A stretch of 64,000 nucleotides of DNA, taken from Nageia nagi (lineage: Eukaryota; Pinophyta). A program made the position numbers and the translations under genes. Under the pieces are notes generated by a model that did not search any database, had not been told where the DNA came from, and saw nothing but the letters and a program-made list of their open reading frames with translations. Positions 12,806-24,339 of this stretch are shown piece after piece. Position 1 is the first letter of the stretch, and each line of letters starts with the position of its first letter. The stretch spans positions 178,312,001 to 178,376,000 of the forward strand of contig JBITNC010000001.1 of the NCBI GenBank assembly GCA_050084985.1, in the 5' to 3' direction.

Positions 12806-14966
12806 TGGTACCAAAGCCATGCTTTTCTTGCTAATCTTATTTTGAGTAAATTTTTTGTAGGTTTTTAGGCCTTCTCTTTTGAGGAGTTTTTTTTTGGAGA
12901 AATATTTTATTTATCTTAACATTTTTTTACAAATTTTATTGTTAGGGTTTCTTACAATTTTTTTAAAATAAAAAAGGGCTCATTTTTTTCTTCCTTATAT
13001 GTAGTTTGTATTTATTGGAATATTTTTTTTTAAAACTTAGTATTTCTTATATAAAAGTATTATTTTACTATTGATTTATTTTTATATTTCATTTGTTGAT
13101 ATTTTCATTTTTTGGAGAAGATAAAATAAAATAAAAATATTATAATCATTTTTTATTACATAATTATTTTCAAAGTTTTTAGCCCCTACAACATGGCCTC
13201 ATCTCTAGGCATTCGCTCCCCTTGCTGGATGTTTGTCTCCCCTAGCACTTATTTTCTCTTAGAGGCTCCCAAACCCCACCACTACTATGTACCCCCTTAC
13301 ATCTCCTCTTGGCTTAGTATTTTAGTAGCACCTTGCACCCTTTTGCATCCCTTCTCTCATCAATCGTTAGGTCCTCCCCAACTATGCATCTCCTTAATGC
13401 CCTTCCCCCTCATAAAGTGCATCATTCCCACATTGCATGGTCCCCAACATTCCCACTGACCACACCCTCTTCAAAGATAGTGCCTTACATGGTCACTATG
13501 TTTCCAAACTTGCCACTCTAATCATGGGAATGATTTTTAAAGCATTATTTCCTCTATCATTTTACCTTCTAAAACCTGTAGATGCCCTGAGTAAGTTGCA
13601 AAATGAACATCATATTCATTATCATTTTTGGGTATCTCAAAATGTGTTAAAATGCATGCTTCTTATCCTAGTTACAAACATTCCCTACCTGTACCTGTAA
13701 GCCACATATCGTTGGCAAAGGATACTGAGTTTGATATTACTTTTTCTATTTGGCATTGCCTACCCTATGGTGTCTTCCTGTTAGTCACTACCTAGCCCAC
13801 ATGACCCCCTAAGTGCATCTTCCCTTGCACATCCATCTGTTGAAGGCCATCCTAACACTCCTTTTTCCTAATGATGTTTATTTCCTACTCTCTACATCAT
13901 ATTTCTCCACCTATGAAACCCTTCACCCCACTTGTGTGAGGTCTTTGTGCGCTTCTGGGGATGTTTTGACCTTCAAACCCCCTCCCATTCTCTCCCTCTC
14001 TTTTGCTTGTGATGCATGGTGGCTATATTACCTCCCTCGCATTCATCATTGTGCTACTTTGGATAGTAGGGTTTCGATTCATTTTAGGGTTTTATGTTAT
14101 TTTCTTTTCAATTTTAATCTAATGCATAATATTTTTTACTAAATTAGTTAATTTTTCATATATAAAATTAACTTTTTTTTTAATTTGATTATTTTATATT
14201 CAATGGCTTTTAAAATATTAAAAAATTTAAAATTCAATCTTGCTATAGTAAGTTCAGATCTTATTTTTTATTTTAAAATATTATTAAATGCCATTTATGT
14301 TTTTAAAATTTTTTGTGATCTATGGAATAATTTGTTATGGTATTACTATTTTATTTAGTTAATTTGTCATTTGTTTTTTTTCTTTAAGAAGTTTTTAAAT
14401 ATCATCTTAATCTTATGCTTAAATGAATTTTAATGGCATTTTTTTACTATGACAATTATTTGTCACTTATTGAGTTTAAAGTTAACTTGCTATAATTATC
14501 CTTTAAATTATGGGGTGATTTTCTATGTATGATTTGTTAAGTTTGGTTTGTAATGATCATTAATTTTTAATTTTATTTGAACGATAATATATCCTAGGCA
14601 ACATAATATCATCCTTTATGATCAAACTTTGCATGAATGAATTGGTTGCTCATGCAAGCATTTGATCTTATTTCTCCTTAATTATTAATTAACGTGATTT
14701 CTTAATCTCATGACAACATTTTTTATGGAATCTTTTATAACAACTTAAAGTATTTTCTATGAATGCCTTAATTCAATTTATGGGTCCTCCTTTATATTTT
14801 ATGGCATGTTCTTGTTGACCTTAAAGGCAACTTATTATTGTTTTAATGCCATGAATTAATGAATGATTAATAATAAATTTATTTCCCTCACCCCTTTAAA
14901 AGTTTAATATATGCTTATTTTTGAAGAAATTTATCTAATGATAATGTTCTAATGTGCATTTGATAT
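12330..14966 (+). mobile_element. Second non-autonomous LTR element, 5' part (block A)
   Basis: 5' LTR 12330-12805 (476 bp, TGTTATAATT..CTAACA), then an initiator-Met-type primer site TGGTACCAAAGCCATGC (12806-12822), then internal sequence cut off at 14966 by the kinase junction. The complete copy is at 46507-50154. The internal region shows a pyrimidine-rich patch (13190-14110) with open frames of up to about 110 codons (13813-14142) that are partly kept in block B (47931-48239), but I recognise no gag or pol. Confidence 0.8.
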
Positions 14967-17503
14967 CTATAAGTATGTTGCTAGGCTTTATATCACCGTG
15001 CACAACCTGTACAAAACAGTCATGATGGAGATATTCCACTCCATGAACTACATCTATTGCCATGTTCAATATCTCCTTGAAGCTCAACATATCACCATCT
15101 GAATGCAGCATTTTGTCAAGTTTTCCTTTGGACATGAATTGTAACACCAACACTTTGTGTCCAAATTGTAAACAATAGGAGATGATTTTCGTCAAATTCC
15201 TATGCCTAACTTTTGCCAAAACTTTGCACTCCCTGATAAAGCTCTTGTTGGCATCCTTATTTTGCAAATTGAGAAACTTGATAGCAGCCACTGTCCCATC
15301 ACTCAATATGCCTCTGGATACAGAGCCAAAACTACCAGTCCCTAACAAATTTTCCTGGTTAAATCCGTCTGTTGCTTCCACTAATTACTTATAAGAAATT
15401 TCTTTGTCATCCATGATTTCCAAAGTCAACGTATCTTTGGCGATACTAGATTTGACCTCACGCCTCCTGTAAGTTATCCCCAATATCAATACTAAACACA
15501 ATAGGAAGACAACAGATCCCATAACTGATGCTATTACTGTAATTTTTTTGGGGTTGTCACTAGACGGAGTACTCTGAAGTGGGCATGATGAAAAGTTCAT
15601 CAACTCTCCGCAAAGAACTGGATTTCCCTGTAATGCCGCAGCAGTCAAATTTTTAAAAACACCTTCTTAAGGGATTTTCCCACTCAAGTTATTGAAAGAG
15701 AAGTTCGCATATTGAAGCCTGTGCAAAGATGTTAGAGACACTGGTATAGATCCTGAAAGGTTATTTGAAGACAGATCCAAACCAACAAGGCTTTTTAAAT
15801 GCGTCCAATGAATCTGGTATTGAGCCTTTCAACCCATTAGAAGAAAGGTTAAGATATTGCAGCTGTTCGCAGCTTCCAAGAGTGGCTGGAATTTGACCTT
15901 CAAGCCTGTTGGCCGCAATATCAATTGCTTGGACATGTATCATCTTTCCAATCTCCAGAGGCACAGATCCTTGAAGTAAATTTGATGACAAATTGAAATA
16001 CAAATGTAAATTGGAAAGGCTGGCCACTTCATGAGGTATCTGTCCATGAAAGATATTGTAGGAGAGGTCCAACGTTTCCAATTTATAACATTTACCCAAA
16101 CTAGCAGGTATATTTCCAGATAGCTGGTTGTGATGGAGCACAAGATCAGTAAGTTGTTGGAGTTGAGAAATAGTATCAGGTATCTCTCCAGTAAGTATGT
16201 TATGACTGGCTGATAACTTCCCAAGGCTTTTAATCTCTCCAATTTCAGTGGGTATGATTCCCTCTAATTTGTTGTGATCCAACCATAGTCTTTGCAAATT
16301 TTGAAGTCTTCTCAAAGAGGAGGGGATGAAGCCCGTCAAAAGATTGGAAGACAAATCAAGGTCCCTCAAATTGGTCAAATTTGCTATCAGGGAAGGAATA
16401 TTTCCTTTTATTTTGTTACCATTCATATTCAACAAAGATAGATTTGTTGGAAGTTGTGAGGGTAAACTTCCACTCAAATAGTTGTTATGGATCAACAAAG
16501 AATTCAGACGGGTGCTATTGCTAAGAGCTATAAGAATGGGGATGGCGATAGAGCTGCCACTGATAAGTTGGTTTGAAGACAAGCTTAAAATTTTTAGATT
16601 AAGAAGCCTGCTCAGCTCCAAGGGAACTGTTCCCGTGAGGTGATTTAGCTCAAGGTCGAGCTTATAGAGTCTAGAGCAATTGGCCAGTGTAGCTGGGATT
16701 GTGCCACTCGATTGATTGTCCCATAGCTAAAGAACAGTCAGATTGGAGAGCTTGCCTAATTCTGCTGGAATAGTGCCTGTCAAGCTATTGCTGTACAGTG
16801 CCAGCTCTACAAGTCCAGACATATTTGAGATTGACGAGGAAATAGGGCCCGTTAGACGTCGATTTTCTAACAAGATGAAGGAACTCAAGCTAGATATTCT
16901 CCCAAATTCAGGTGGAATGTTACCTCCAAGATCATTATTTTCCATAGACAAGACTTCTAGGCTTGTAAGGTTTGCTAAAGAGAGAGGAATGTTAACTGTG
17001 AGACGGTTAGATCCTAGGCGAAGCACCCTTATATTTGCAAGCTGCCCCAACTCTCCAGGAATCGTTCCAATCAATTGGTTAGCCCCTAGAGACATGACTT
17101 CTAGCCCTCTACAAGCACTCAGGTTACTTGGAATTGAACCCTCCAATGCATTGATTGGAAGATAGAGCACCTTTAGGCGTTGAAGTCGCCCTAGTTCTTG
17201 GGGAATTTTTGCCACTGAAACTATTGTTGGTGAGGTCGAGTTTTGTAAGAGATGAGAGATTGGATATAGAAGGGGAGATGGAGCCGCCTAATAGCATATC
17301 TGAGAGAACAAGAGACTCCACTCGGTTGCCTGTAGGATCACATGTGACTCCTGTCCAGTTACAGAAGCTAGTATTTGGGAGCCAATCAGCCAACTTATTC
17401 AGAGGATCAGCAGAGTTTTGAGATAAATAAGGCTTTGTTCATCAAGGGCTCTAGCTGACGTGCAGAAGAAGGGGAAGAGAAAGAGAAGCAACAACCCTTT
17501 CAT
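14967..17503 (-). pseudogene. LRR receptor-like kinase, subfamily XII type, broken and 3'-truncated
   Basis: The start ATG at 17503 begins a signal peptide (MKGLLLLFLFPFFCTSARA). The LRR N-cap (CNWTGVTCD) and about 18-20 plant extracellular LRRs (LxxLxLxxNxLxGxIP) follow to ~15670. A transmembrane helix lies at ~15480-15550 and an ATDGF..NLLGTGSFGSV kinase start at ~15380. The invariant Lys (AAIKFL) and a non-RD catalytic loop (HGDIKPSN) are present; the DFG motif and C-lobe are missing because coding stops at the block A junction. Other lesions are frameshifts near 17415, 17209 (an extra A in an A run) and 15797, and stops at 16727-16729, 15667-15669 and 15385-15387. Intact relatives (FLS2, EFR, Xa21) are plasma-membrane immune receptors. 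This copy cannot make a functional receptor. Confidence 0.9.
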
Positions 17504-17536
17504 CTTGATCTGTAGTAATTTACTTATTACAGTGCA

Positions 17537-17604
17537 GTTGTATGCAGCCGACCTTGTGAAATATAGGCAGTGGAGTTGTATGCAGCGGACCTTGTGAAAT
17601 ATAG
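17537..17604. repeat. Two-copy 38 bp-spaced direct repeat upstream of the kinase start
   Basis: A 30 bp unit starting GTTGTATGCAGC and ending GTGAAATATAG occurs at 17537-17566 and 17575-17604 with one mismatch, 34 bp upstream of the kinase ATG. It is probably a local duplication in the 5' leader or promoter. Confidence 0.8.
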
Positions 17605-17659
17605 CCACTGGGTTTAGAAACCAAACCAATAAAACAATCTCTTCTCTTCGATACATTCT

Positions 17660-20600
17660 GTTATGAACAACAACATTGTGGTTGGGTCAATTTAACTTGA
17701 GGTTGATTGTATCTTACTTTTCATGTTCGTAGACATTGCTATTGGTTTCCTACCGTCAAGAGCCTGGTGCCTACTAATTTGATCCATAGTTATATTTTCA
17801 GAAATCACGATCATAAATCCATTGACACTACACAAAAAATAGCCAACACCTTACTATTTAGGTATGAAATTGGTTGGTTAATCTCTGCTTAAAATTCTAC
17901 CACGTATTTTGAAGGGTATGTTGTAAATTTTCGGCATATATTGCTTTGTGCATATAGCAGGATTGATTGGAAACTGTTGAGAGGAATAACTGGAAATGGT
18001 TAAAAATTTAAAAATAAATTCTAAACCATCCAACTAGAAAAGTTTTGACTATTTTTTATCTTTAACCAGATCTTTAGCATTTACCACTTAGCTTGAAGAA
18101 TAACCACGTCCTATAGGTATTTTCCATTTACCAATTACCTTGTTTTTATTCTAAAAATAAGATCGATCCTAATTGATATTAACCTAGCCCTACCCTTAGC
18201 TTAAAATTGGAGTCAATCTCCAATCTTTTCGGCCATTGACAATTTGTATATCAGCCGGACAATTTTTCTAGTCTAACATTGAACTAGAAAGTTTTAACAT
18301 TGAAGAATATGGCGGGCACTGTTGCAGTTTCGTCTCACGTGGGACCCGCCCCATGAAGCACGTCCCAACATATGTATCTAGTCCAATTCAAGCCATATGT
18401 GTTTGGGCGGATCATTGATTACAAATGTCGAAGTCGTTTTATTAGTTGACTTTAATTTTCTGTAGTATTAATTGAAAGATACAAAGCTTTAGTTGACTTA
18501 TTTTACTATAGTATTAGTTGAGACTCGCAGGATCAAATTTGAAGGGTTCTTTCTCTGTTTTTTTTTTAAGGGTCAAGTATTATAATTCACTTCTTTAACG
18601 ATGGCTTAAAAAATATGGTGGTCTTTATTTGAAGTATTTATAAAATATCATTTTTCATAAGATCACATAATTTTTTTATATAAATGTGTGTATAATATCA
18701 AAATAATTATAACTATTTTCATATAATTTTTTAATAGAAAATCAATAATAGTATAAGAAGATTTAGAAATAATTTAAATTTTGAATTAATATCAACCAAA
18801 CAATTATAGCTATCATGTTTTGCTTTGAAATCAACCCACAATTGAACTATTTCAATGGTAAACTAAATGTGTTTTATTACACACATCTTATATATCACTC
18901 TTTTTGACCATCCATATAATAATTTTTACTTTCAATACTAAACAAAGTTATAACAATATCTAAATCTAGTATCGAATGAAATAACAAACCATGAATCAGG
19001 TAAATAGAAGTAGCAACATAAAAAGCATATGCAAGCTATTAATTGGAAGGACTTCCAGTTCTCAAGCTTGAAATTGCATCCCCTGCACTAACAAGAAAAT
19101 GTCGTTAGAAAATATTAACTTTAAATCAAAACACTCAAATAGTAGATTATATACAATGATTTAAGATTTAATAAAATGTTTAACAGATAAATAATTAGAC
19201 TTATAAGGTAAAATAAAATATTTAAAATGGTTAAAATATAAATAAATATAGCAACATTATTAATATAATAATACCTTATCTTTTTCTTCAAGTATAACAA
19301 TATTATAAGTATTGGAATAAATACAAGGTAAAAACTTTTGCTTCTCTAATTGAAGTGCTATAGGGACTCATGGAGTGCTTCATAACATTTTTAATGCATG
19401 GAAAAAATTCAACAAAATATTTAAAACAAGTTGGCTAGTATAGATCTTTTCTTGATGAGGGAAAATAAATAAGCACTGTCTCATAAACTTCATAGAAGTC
19501 TTTCCATAAGGTATGTAGAAAATCTTGAAAAGAATTTTCTAGATGTAGATATGACTTGTAGTATAGATAAATTTGTTTGTTAATGGATATTGGACTTGTA
19601 TTTTTTTCTATCATTACAAAGGTTAACTTTTGGGATTTTATATGTATTTATTGGTCTACTTCAAGAAGGAAAAATGGATTTGTTTCCTTGGATAATTAAA
19701 GGACTAAGGCTTATCTTGTATGAGGTGTCCTCTTCCCTAAGTTCAACTTCCTCTCATGCACACACATCTATAGAGATATTAATGTACCTATGATTTATCT
19801 ATCAAATTTGATTGTAGATTCCTCTTTTCATAAGAAATTTAATTCATTAGATTCAGATTTTTTTACCTGATAGTCTCAATAACGCATTTACAACATACCC
19901 TATTACCAACCACATGCAACACATTTTCCACACCCTTACTACTTAGTGCTTTCCCTCTGCAAAAGTGGTCTAGTATACAAATCATGATGTAGACCTTGTT
20001 TTTTTACCCAAATTTGAAAATAACATACCATATGATATTACTATCCCAAACCACTAGTATATTTTTAAAATATCAACACCCATAAGAAGAATTGGAAACT
20101 TGACTAGGAAAAAAATGAATCGATGGAGAATAAGATCCATTATCTATTTGTCTAAAATATGATCAATATATTAATAATATAGTACTTACCAATTAACAAT
20201 GATTTTTGCAATTGCCCACTCTGATTCACCTTTCTTAGGTCTCCCTTAGTCACCTTTATAGCTATAAAGATTGAATTATGAGATATTCAAAACCACCATG
20301 CAAACTCGTAGATCTTGGTTGTGTGTAGTAAATGAATTTCTATTCTTGATGCTTATGAGTTGTGACAATAGTTTATTATTAGAAACTATCAATTCATTAA
20401 TTTTTAAATTAGAAATGTTCTAAAAAAGCTATATTTAATAATTAATGCACTATCCATCCATTACCAACACACTAAAATCCATTACCACATGTAATAAATT
20501 TTTATGAGGAGTATTAATTATATAATAATGAATCTATATTTCATAATATATTAAATATAATAATCTATATATACTATATTTTTTATTTTAAAATTAATTT

Positions 20601-20690
20601 CTGAAGGGCAATTTTAAAATTTTGAATTTAACATCATCCTTAAATAATGAAGGGAAAATTATGTATATGCATAGAGGATTTATTTATATA
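17660..20690. other. Unassigned region upstream of the kinase pseudogene
   Basis: No coding frame, LTR end or RNA gene recognised. A short GC-richer patch at 18300-18420 contains a G-box palindrome CACGTG (18336-18341) that could be an old promoter piece about 0.83 kb upstream of the kinase ATG. The rest is AT-rich. Confidence 0.45.
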
Positions 20691-20699
20691 CGCATAGCA

Positions 20700-21500
20700 T
20701 TTATGGTCATATGGTCAAGGTAATAGAAATTTTAATAATTTGCATTTCAATTTTTGTGATAAAAATGGGCATGATGAAGCTCATTGTTGGCATAAGAATT
20801 TTTATTGCTCATATTGTAATAAGACTGGATATGATGAAGACCATTGTTGGAATAAAAAGGAAGAATTGAATAAAGAAAGTGTTAATTTTACATAGAAGAA
20901 TGAAGAATCTGAAATTGACAATTGTGCAAGTGATATATGGTATTTAAACACTGGGTGCAACAATCATATGATAGGTAACAAGGAAAGGTTTGTTAAGTTG
21001 GATGGATCACATCATAGCAGAGTAACCCTTGGTAATGATAATCTAGTTTCAATTCTAGGGAAAGGAAGCATTGATGTCTAGATAAAACATGGAGAGAAAA
21101 AGTAGATACAAGATGTTTGTTATGCACTTGGACTAATGTATAATCTTCTTAGTGCAAGTTAGTTACTTGAAAATGTTTATTCAATGTGGTTACATAATAA
21201 TATATGCACTATTTATGATAAAAATAGCACTACAAAGGTTATAGCAAAAATTGTAATGACTAAAAATCATATGTTTCCTTTGAATTTACCTAGTACCAAT
21301 TCTAAAGTTTTAAAGGCTACTTTGAATGATGATTCCTGATTGTGGCATCTATTATTTGGGCATTTAAATTTTGAAGGTTTACAACTATTGTATAAAAAAG
21401 AAATGGTAAGAGGTTTACCCATGATTGAATTAAAAGATCAAATTTGTGAAGGTTGCATATTAGGTAAACAAATCATGAGGCATTTCCAATATTTGCATCA
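20700..21500 (+). pseudogene. Copia gag end, protease and pre-integrase remnant
   Basis: Two degenerate CCHC knuckles are visible (NGHDEAHCW; CSYCNKTGYDEDHCW, with Tyr for the knuckle His). The protease site reads WYLNTGCNNHM (Asn 20947-20949) where copia proteases have Asp, so the catalytic residue is lost. The pre-integrase block LWHLLFGHLNFEGL and a CEGCILGK segment follow. In-frame stops occur at 20893-20895 and several later points. Confidence 0.75.
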
Positions 21501-22231
21501 TGGAGAGCAAAAGCATCGTTAGAACTAATTCATATATATATGTGGTCCTATGTCAACTCCATCTATTGGTAAGAATCTTTATTTTATCACATTTATTGAT
21601 AATTTTAGTAGGTGCACATGGGTATATATCCTTATCAGAAAATCAGAAGCATTTTTTAGTTTTTAATACGTTTAAAGTTATTGTGGAAAGAGAAAGAGGG
21701 TGTTATTTGAAGGTTTTGTGTTTAGATAGAGGTCATGAATTTACCTCAAATGAATTCAATACATTTTGCAAAGATAATGATATTAAGAGGCAATTAACAT
21801 CACGTTATACACTTCAACAAAATGGTGTAGTAGAACGTAAAAATAGAACCATAATGGAGTTGGCACAGAGCATGATGAAAGCTAAAAATCTACCTAATGA
21901 ATTTTGGGTAGCAATTGTATCTACTTCTATTTATTTATTAAATAGAAGTCCTACAAAGGGTGTAAAAAATATGACCCCATATGAAACTTGGAATGGAAAA
22001 AGCCCCAATGTTGCTCATTTCAAAATTTTTGGGTGCACTGCATATGCACATGTTCCAGATGAGACAAGGAAGAAACAGGATGCTAAAAGTGAGAAGTGTA
22101 TATTTGTTAGTTATATTGAAGAGATTAAGGGATATAAACTATATAATCCAACTACTCAAAATTTCTTAATCAGCTATAATGTTATTTTTGATGAAAGTGG
22201 AGTGTGGTTTTATGATAAAAACTTGCAGTAG
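21500..22231 (+). pseudogene. Copia integrase core, partly open
   Basis: About 240 codons stay open. The start of the core is out of frame, then LCLDRGHEFTSNEF (second catalytic Asp) and QNGVVERKNRTIMELAQ (catalytic Glu) are clear. They are followed by FWVAIVSTSIYLLNRSPTK and the C-terminal PYETWNGKSPNVAHFKIFGC block typical of plant copia integrases. A frameshift near 21520-21640 separates the N-terminal part. Not functional as a polyprotein. Confidence 0.85.
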
Positions 22232-22465
22232 GAAGCTTCATAAACAACAAAACTTGCTCCTTTAGATGAAGATAGTGAAGAAGTTAGCCCTCCTTCAAAT
22301 TCTATTATAAGAGGTTCCAGTCCAAGATAATCTTCATCAATTTCTTCACCATCACATTCCAGTTCAAATTCATATTCCAATCCCAGTTCTCCTCTTAGGA
22401 AGGTAAGAAAACTCTCTAATATATATCAAGCTACTTCTACTGAAAATCAATTAGTTTATTTTTCA

Positions 22466-23990
22466 TTGCTTGCACATATTCAAGATGAACCTTTAGTATT
22501 TGGAGAAGATATTATAGAACCAAAATGGATTGTTTCCATGAATGAAGAGATTGTTGCTATTGAAAAGAATAATACTTGGGACTTGGTAGAGTTACCCATT
22601 GGTAAGAATGTGATTGGAGTAAAATGGATTTACAAATTAAAGAGGAATGCAGATGGATGTATTAATAGATATAAAGCAAGATTAGTTGCTAAAAGATTTA
22701 ATCAAACTTATGGAGTTGATTATTCTAAAACTTTTGTTCCTATGAATAGACTTGATGTAATTAGAACTATTAATGCTCTTGCAATATAACATAAGTGGGA
22801 AATTAAGCAAATGGATGTTAAATTTTACATTTTGAATGGTATTTTAGAAGAAGAAGTTTATGTTAACCAACCACTTGGCTACTATATAAAGGGTAAGGAA
22901 TATTGTGTTTACATATTAAAAAAAGGCTCTATATAGCTTGAAGCAAGCCCCATGTGCATGGTATGCACGAATTGATTCCTATCTCTTGCAAACTGGTTTT
23001 AACAAAAGTCCTTCTAAGCCTACATTGTATGGAAAAGTTACTGGTACAAAGATTATCATTATTTCTTTATATGTTGATGACCTTATTTATACAAGAAATT
23101 GCAATCTCTTGGAAGTATTTCAAGCTAAAATGGAAAAAGAGTTTGAGATGTCTACCATGGGGAAGTTAAGTTATTTTCTTGGTTTGGAGATAAATAAAAA
23201 ATGGTTCAAGTATTTCTCTTTCTTAATGAAAGTATGTTACTGATTTACTTTCAAGATTTAATATGCAGAATTGCAAGCCTATTGCCACACCATTAGCATT
23301 TGGTGAAAAATTGAGTAAACTTGATGAGAGTCCAAAAATTGATGCAACTCTTTATAGGAGTTTGGTTGGTAGTTTGATGTATTTAACTGCAACTCGACCA
23401 GATATTGTAGTTAGCATGGTTTCAAGATTTATGGAAGATCCTTATGAAACATATTGACAACCAACTAAACAAATTTTAAGGTATGTGCATGGAACATCCA
23501 ATTTTGGTTTGGTTTATGATGAATCTTATGAATTTCATTTGTATGGCTACACAGATAGTGATTGGGCAGGAGCTATAGATGATAGAAAAAGTACTTCTAG
23601 TTATGTTTTTATGTTGGGATCTTGTCCTATTTCCTGGAGTTTCAAGAAGCAATCTACTATCTCATTATCTTCAGCAAAAGCTAAATATATTGCAACTAAT
23701 TCAACTTGTTGCCAAGCAATGTGGATGAAACAAGTTCTTGAAGATTTAAAACAACAACAATCTAGTCCAACAATTTTATTTTGTGACAATATGACCACCA
23801 TCTCAATGACTGAAAAATCAAGTCTTTCATGGAAGAACTAAACACATTGAAATAAAGCACCTTTTTATTCGTGATTTAGTACAATCTAGATAAGTCAAGC
23901 TGAAGCATTACACGTCGCATGAACAAGTTGCTGATATATTTACTAAAGCTCAATACCTCATGATCAATTTGAAAATCCGAGAAAAATGAT
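22466..23990 (+). pseudogene. Copia reverse transcriptase and RNase H remnant
   Basis: RT starts at EPKWIVSMNEEIVAIEKNNTW and includes GVKWIYKLKRNADG and RYKARLVAKRFNQ. After stops near 22788 and a frameshift near 22920 it reaches the catalytic YVDD (23070-23081). The connection (KPIATPLAFGEKLSK), RNase H (GYTDSDWAGAIDDRKSTSSY; ISLSSAKAKYIA) and the ADIFTK end follow to about 23950. Four or more stops and frameshifts make it a pseudogene, though the copia identity is clear. Confidence 0.85.
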
Positions 23991-24011
23991 GGGCATCACT
24001 GCTGTACACAT

Positions 24012-24022
24012 TAAAGGGGAGA
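24012..24022 (+). other. Polypurine tract of the copia element
   Basis: AAAGGGGAGA lies directly before the 3' LTR start, as required for plus-strand priming. Confidence 0.75.
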
Positions 24023-24023
24023 T

Positions 24024-24312
24024 TGTTGGAGAATAATGTGTACCGCTGTCTTCATAATGTTTTTTTGGCTTTATGTAGTAAATGGTTGTAGTGCTTAAAT
24101 AATAACTGCCCATGCAGTTAATATTCCATTTTATTTTCATTGTGTTTGTATTTTAGAAATGTAACTCCTCCGCAATTAACAAGGCATTTATGGTTATTAG
24201 AATATTATTCTATATATACATAGTGTAAGCTGCATTTGCACAACAATAAAAAAATCTGACTTGTTCTTCTCCTTGTTCTTGTTTTATCCTTCCGCTGTAG
24301 CAAAGTTTAACA
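24024..24312 (+). repeat. 3' LTR of the copia element (289 bp)
   Basis: Starts TGTTGGAGAATAATG and ends TTTAACA. A TATATATA box lies near 24211. No partner LTR is present in the window. Confidence 0.75.
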
Positions 24313-24339
24313 ATTCTTTTGCTGATCCAAAAAAGAAGC

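Larger units (their letters stand above)
5820..14966 (+). repeat. Block A: copy of the segment at 39774-49085
   Basis: About 9.15 kb aligns colinearly, in the same orientation, with block B (39774-49085), with many perfect runs of 40-60 bases and scattered substitutions and small indels. The block carries the right half of an LTR element, a fold-back element, LINE and copia fragments and the left part of a second LTR element. The left edge is the gypsy LTR, so block A probably continues left of the gypsy element. The right edge (shared TTTGATAT) falls inside a kinase coding sequence. Block A lacks about 296 bp of LINE sequence present in B (44521-44816) and keeps about 108 bp of copia sequence (11244-11351) that B has lost. 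Confidence 0.9.
20700..24312 (+). mobile_element. Ty1/copia retrotransposon, 5'-truncated and decayed
   Basis: Domain order is that of copia: gag zinc knuckles (~20745-20865), protease, GAG-pre-integrase, integrase, RT, RNase H, polypurine tract (24012-24022) and 3' LTR (24024-24312). No 5' LTR, primer site or capsid region is found left of ~20700, so the 5' part is lost. The right end lies inside a duplicated peptide gene, whose third exon is missing there. Confidence 0.85.

Noticed and set aside
13193-14142. Three overlapping open frames in the C/T-rich patch as host genes
   Set aside because: No recognisable domain, frames partly broken in block B; kept only as a note within the LTR element.
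18336-18341. G-box CACGTG as an active promoter
   Set aside because: A single 6 bp match 0.83 kb from a dead gene; noted only in the intergenic entry.
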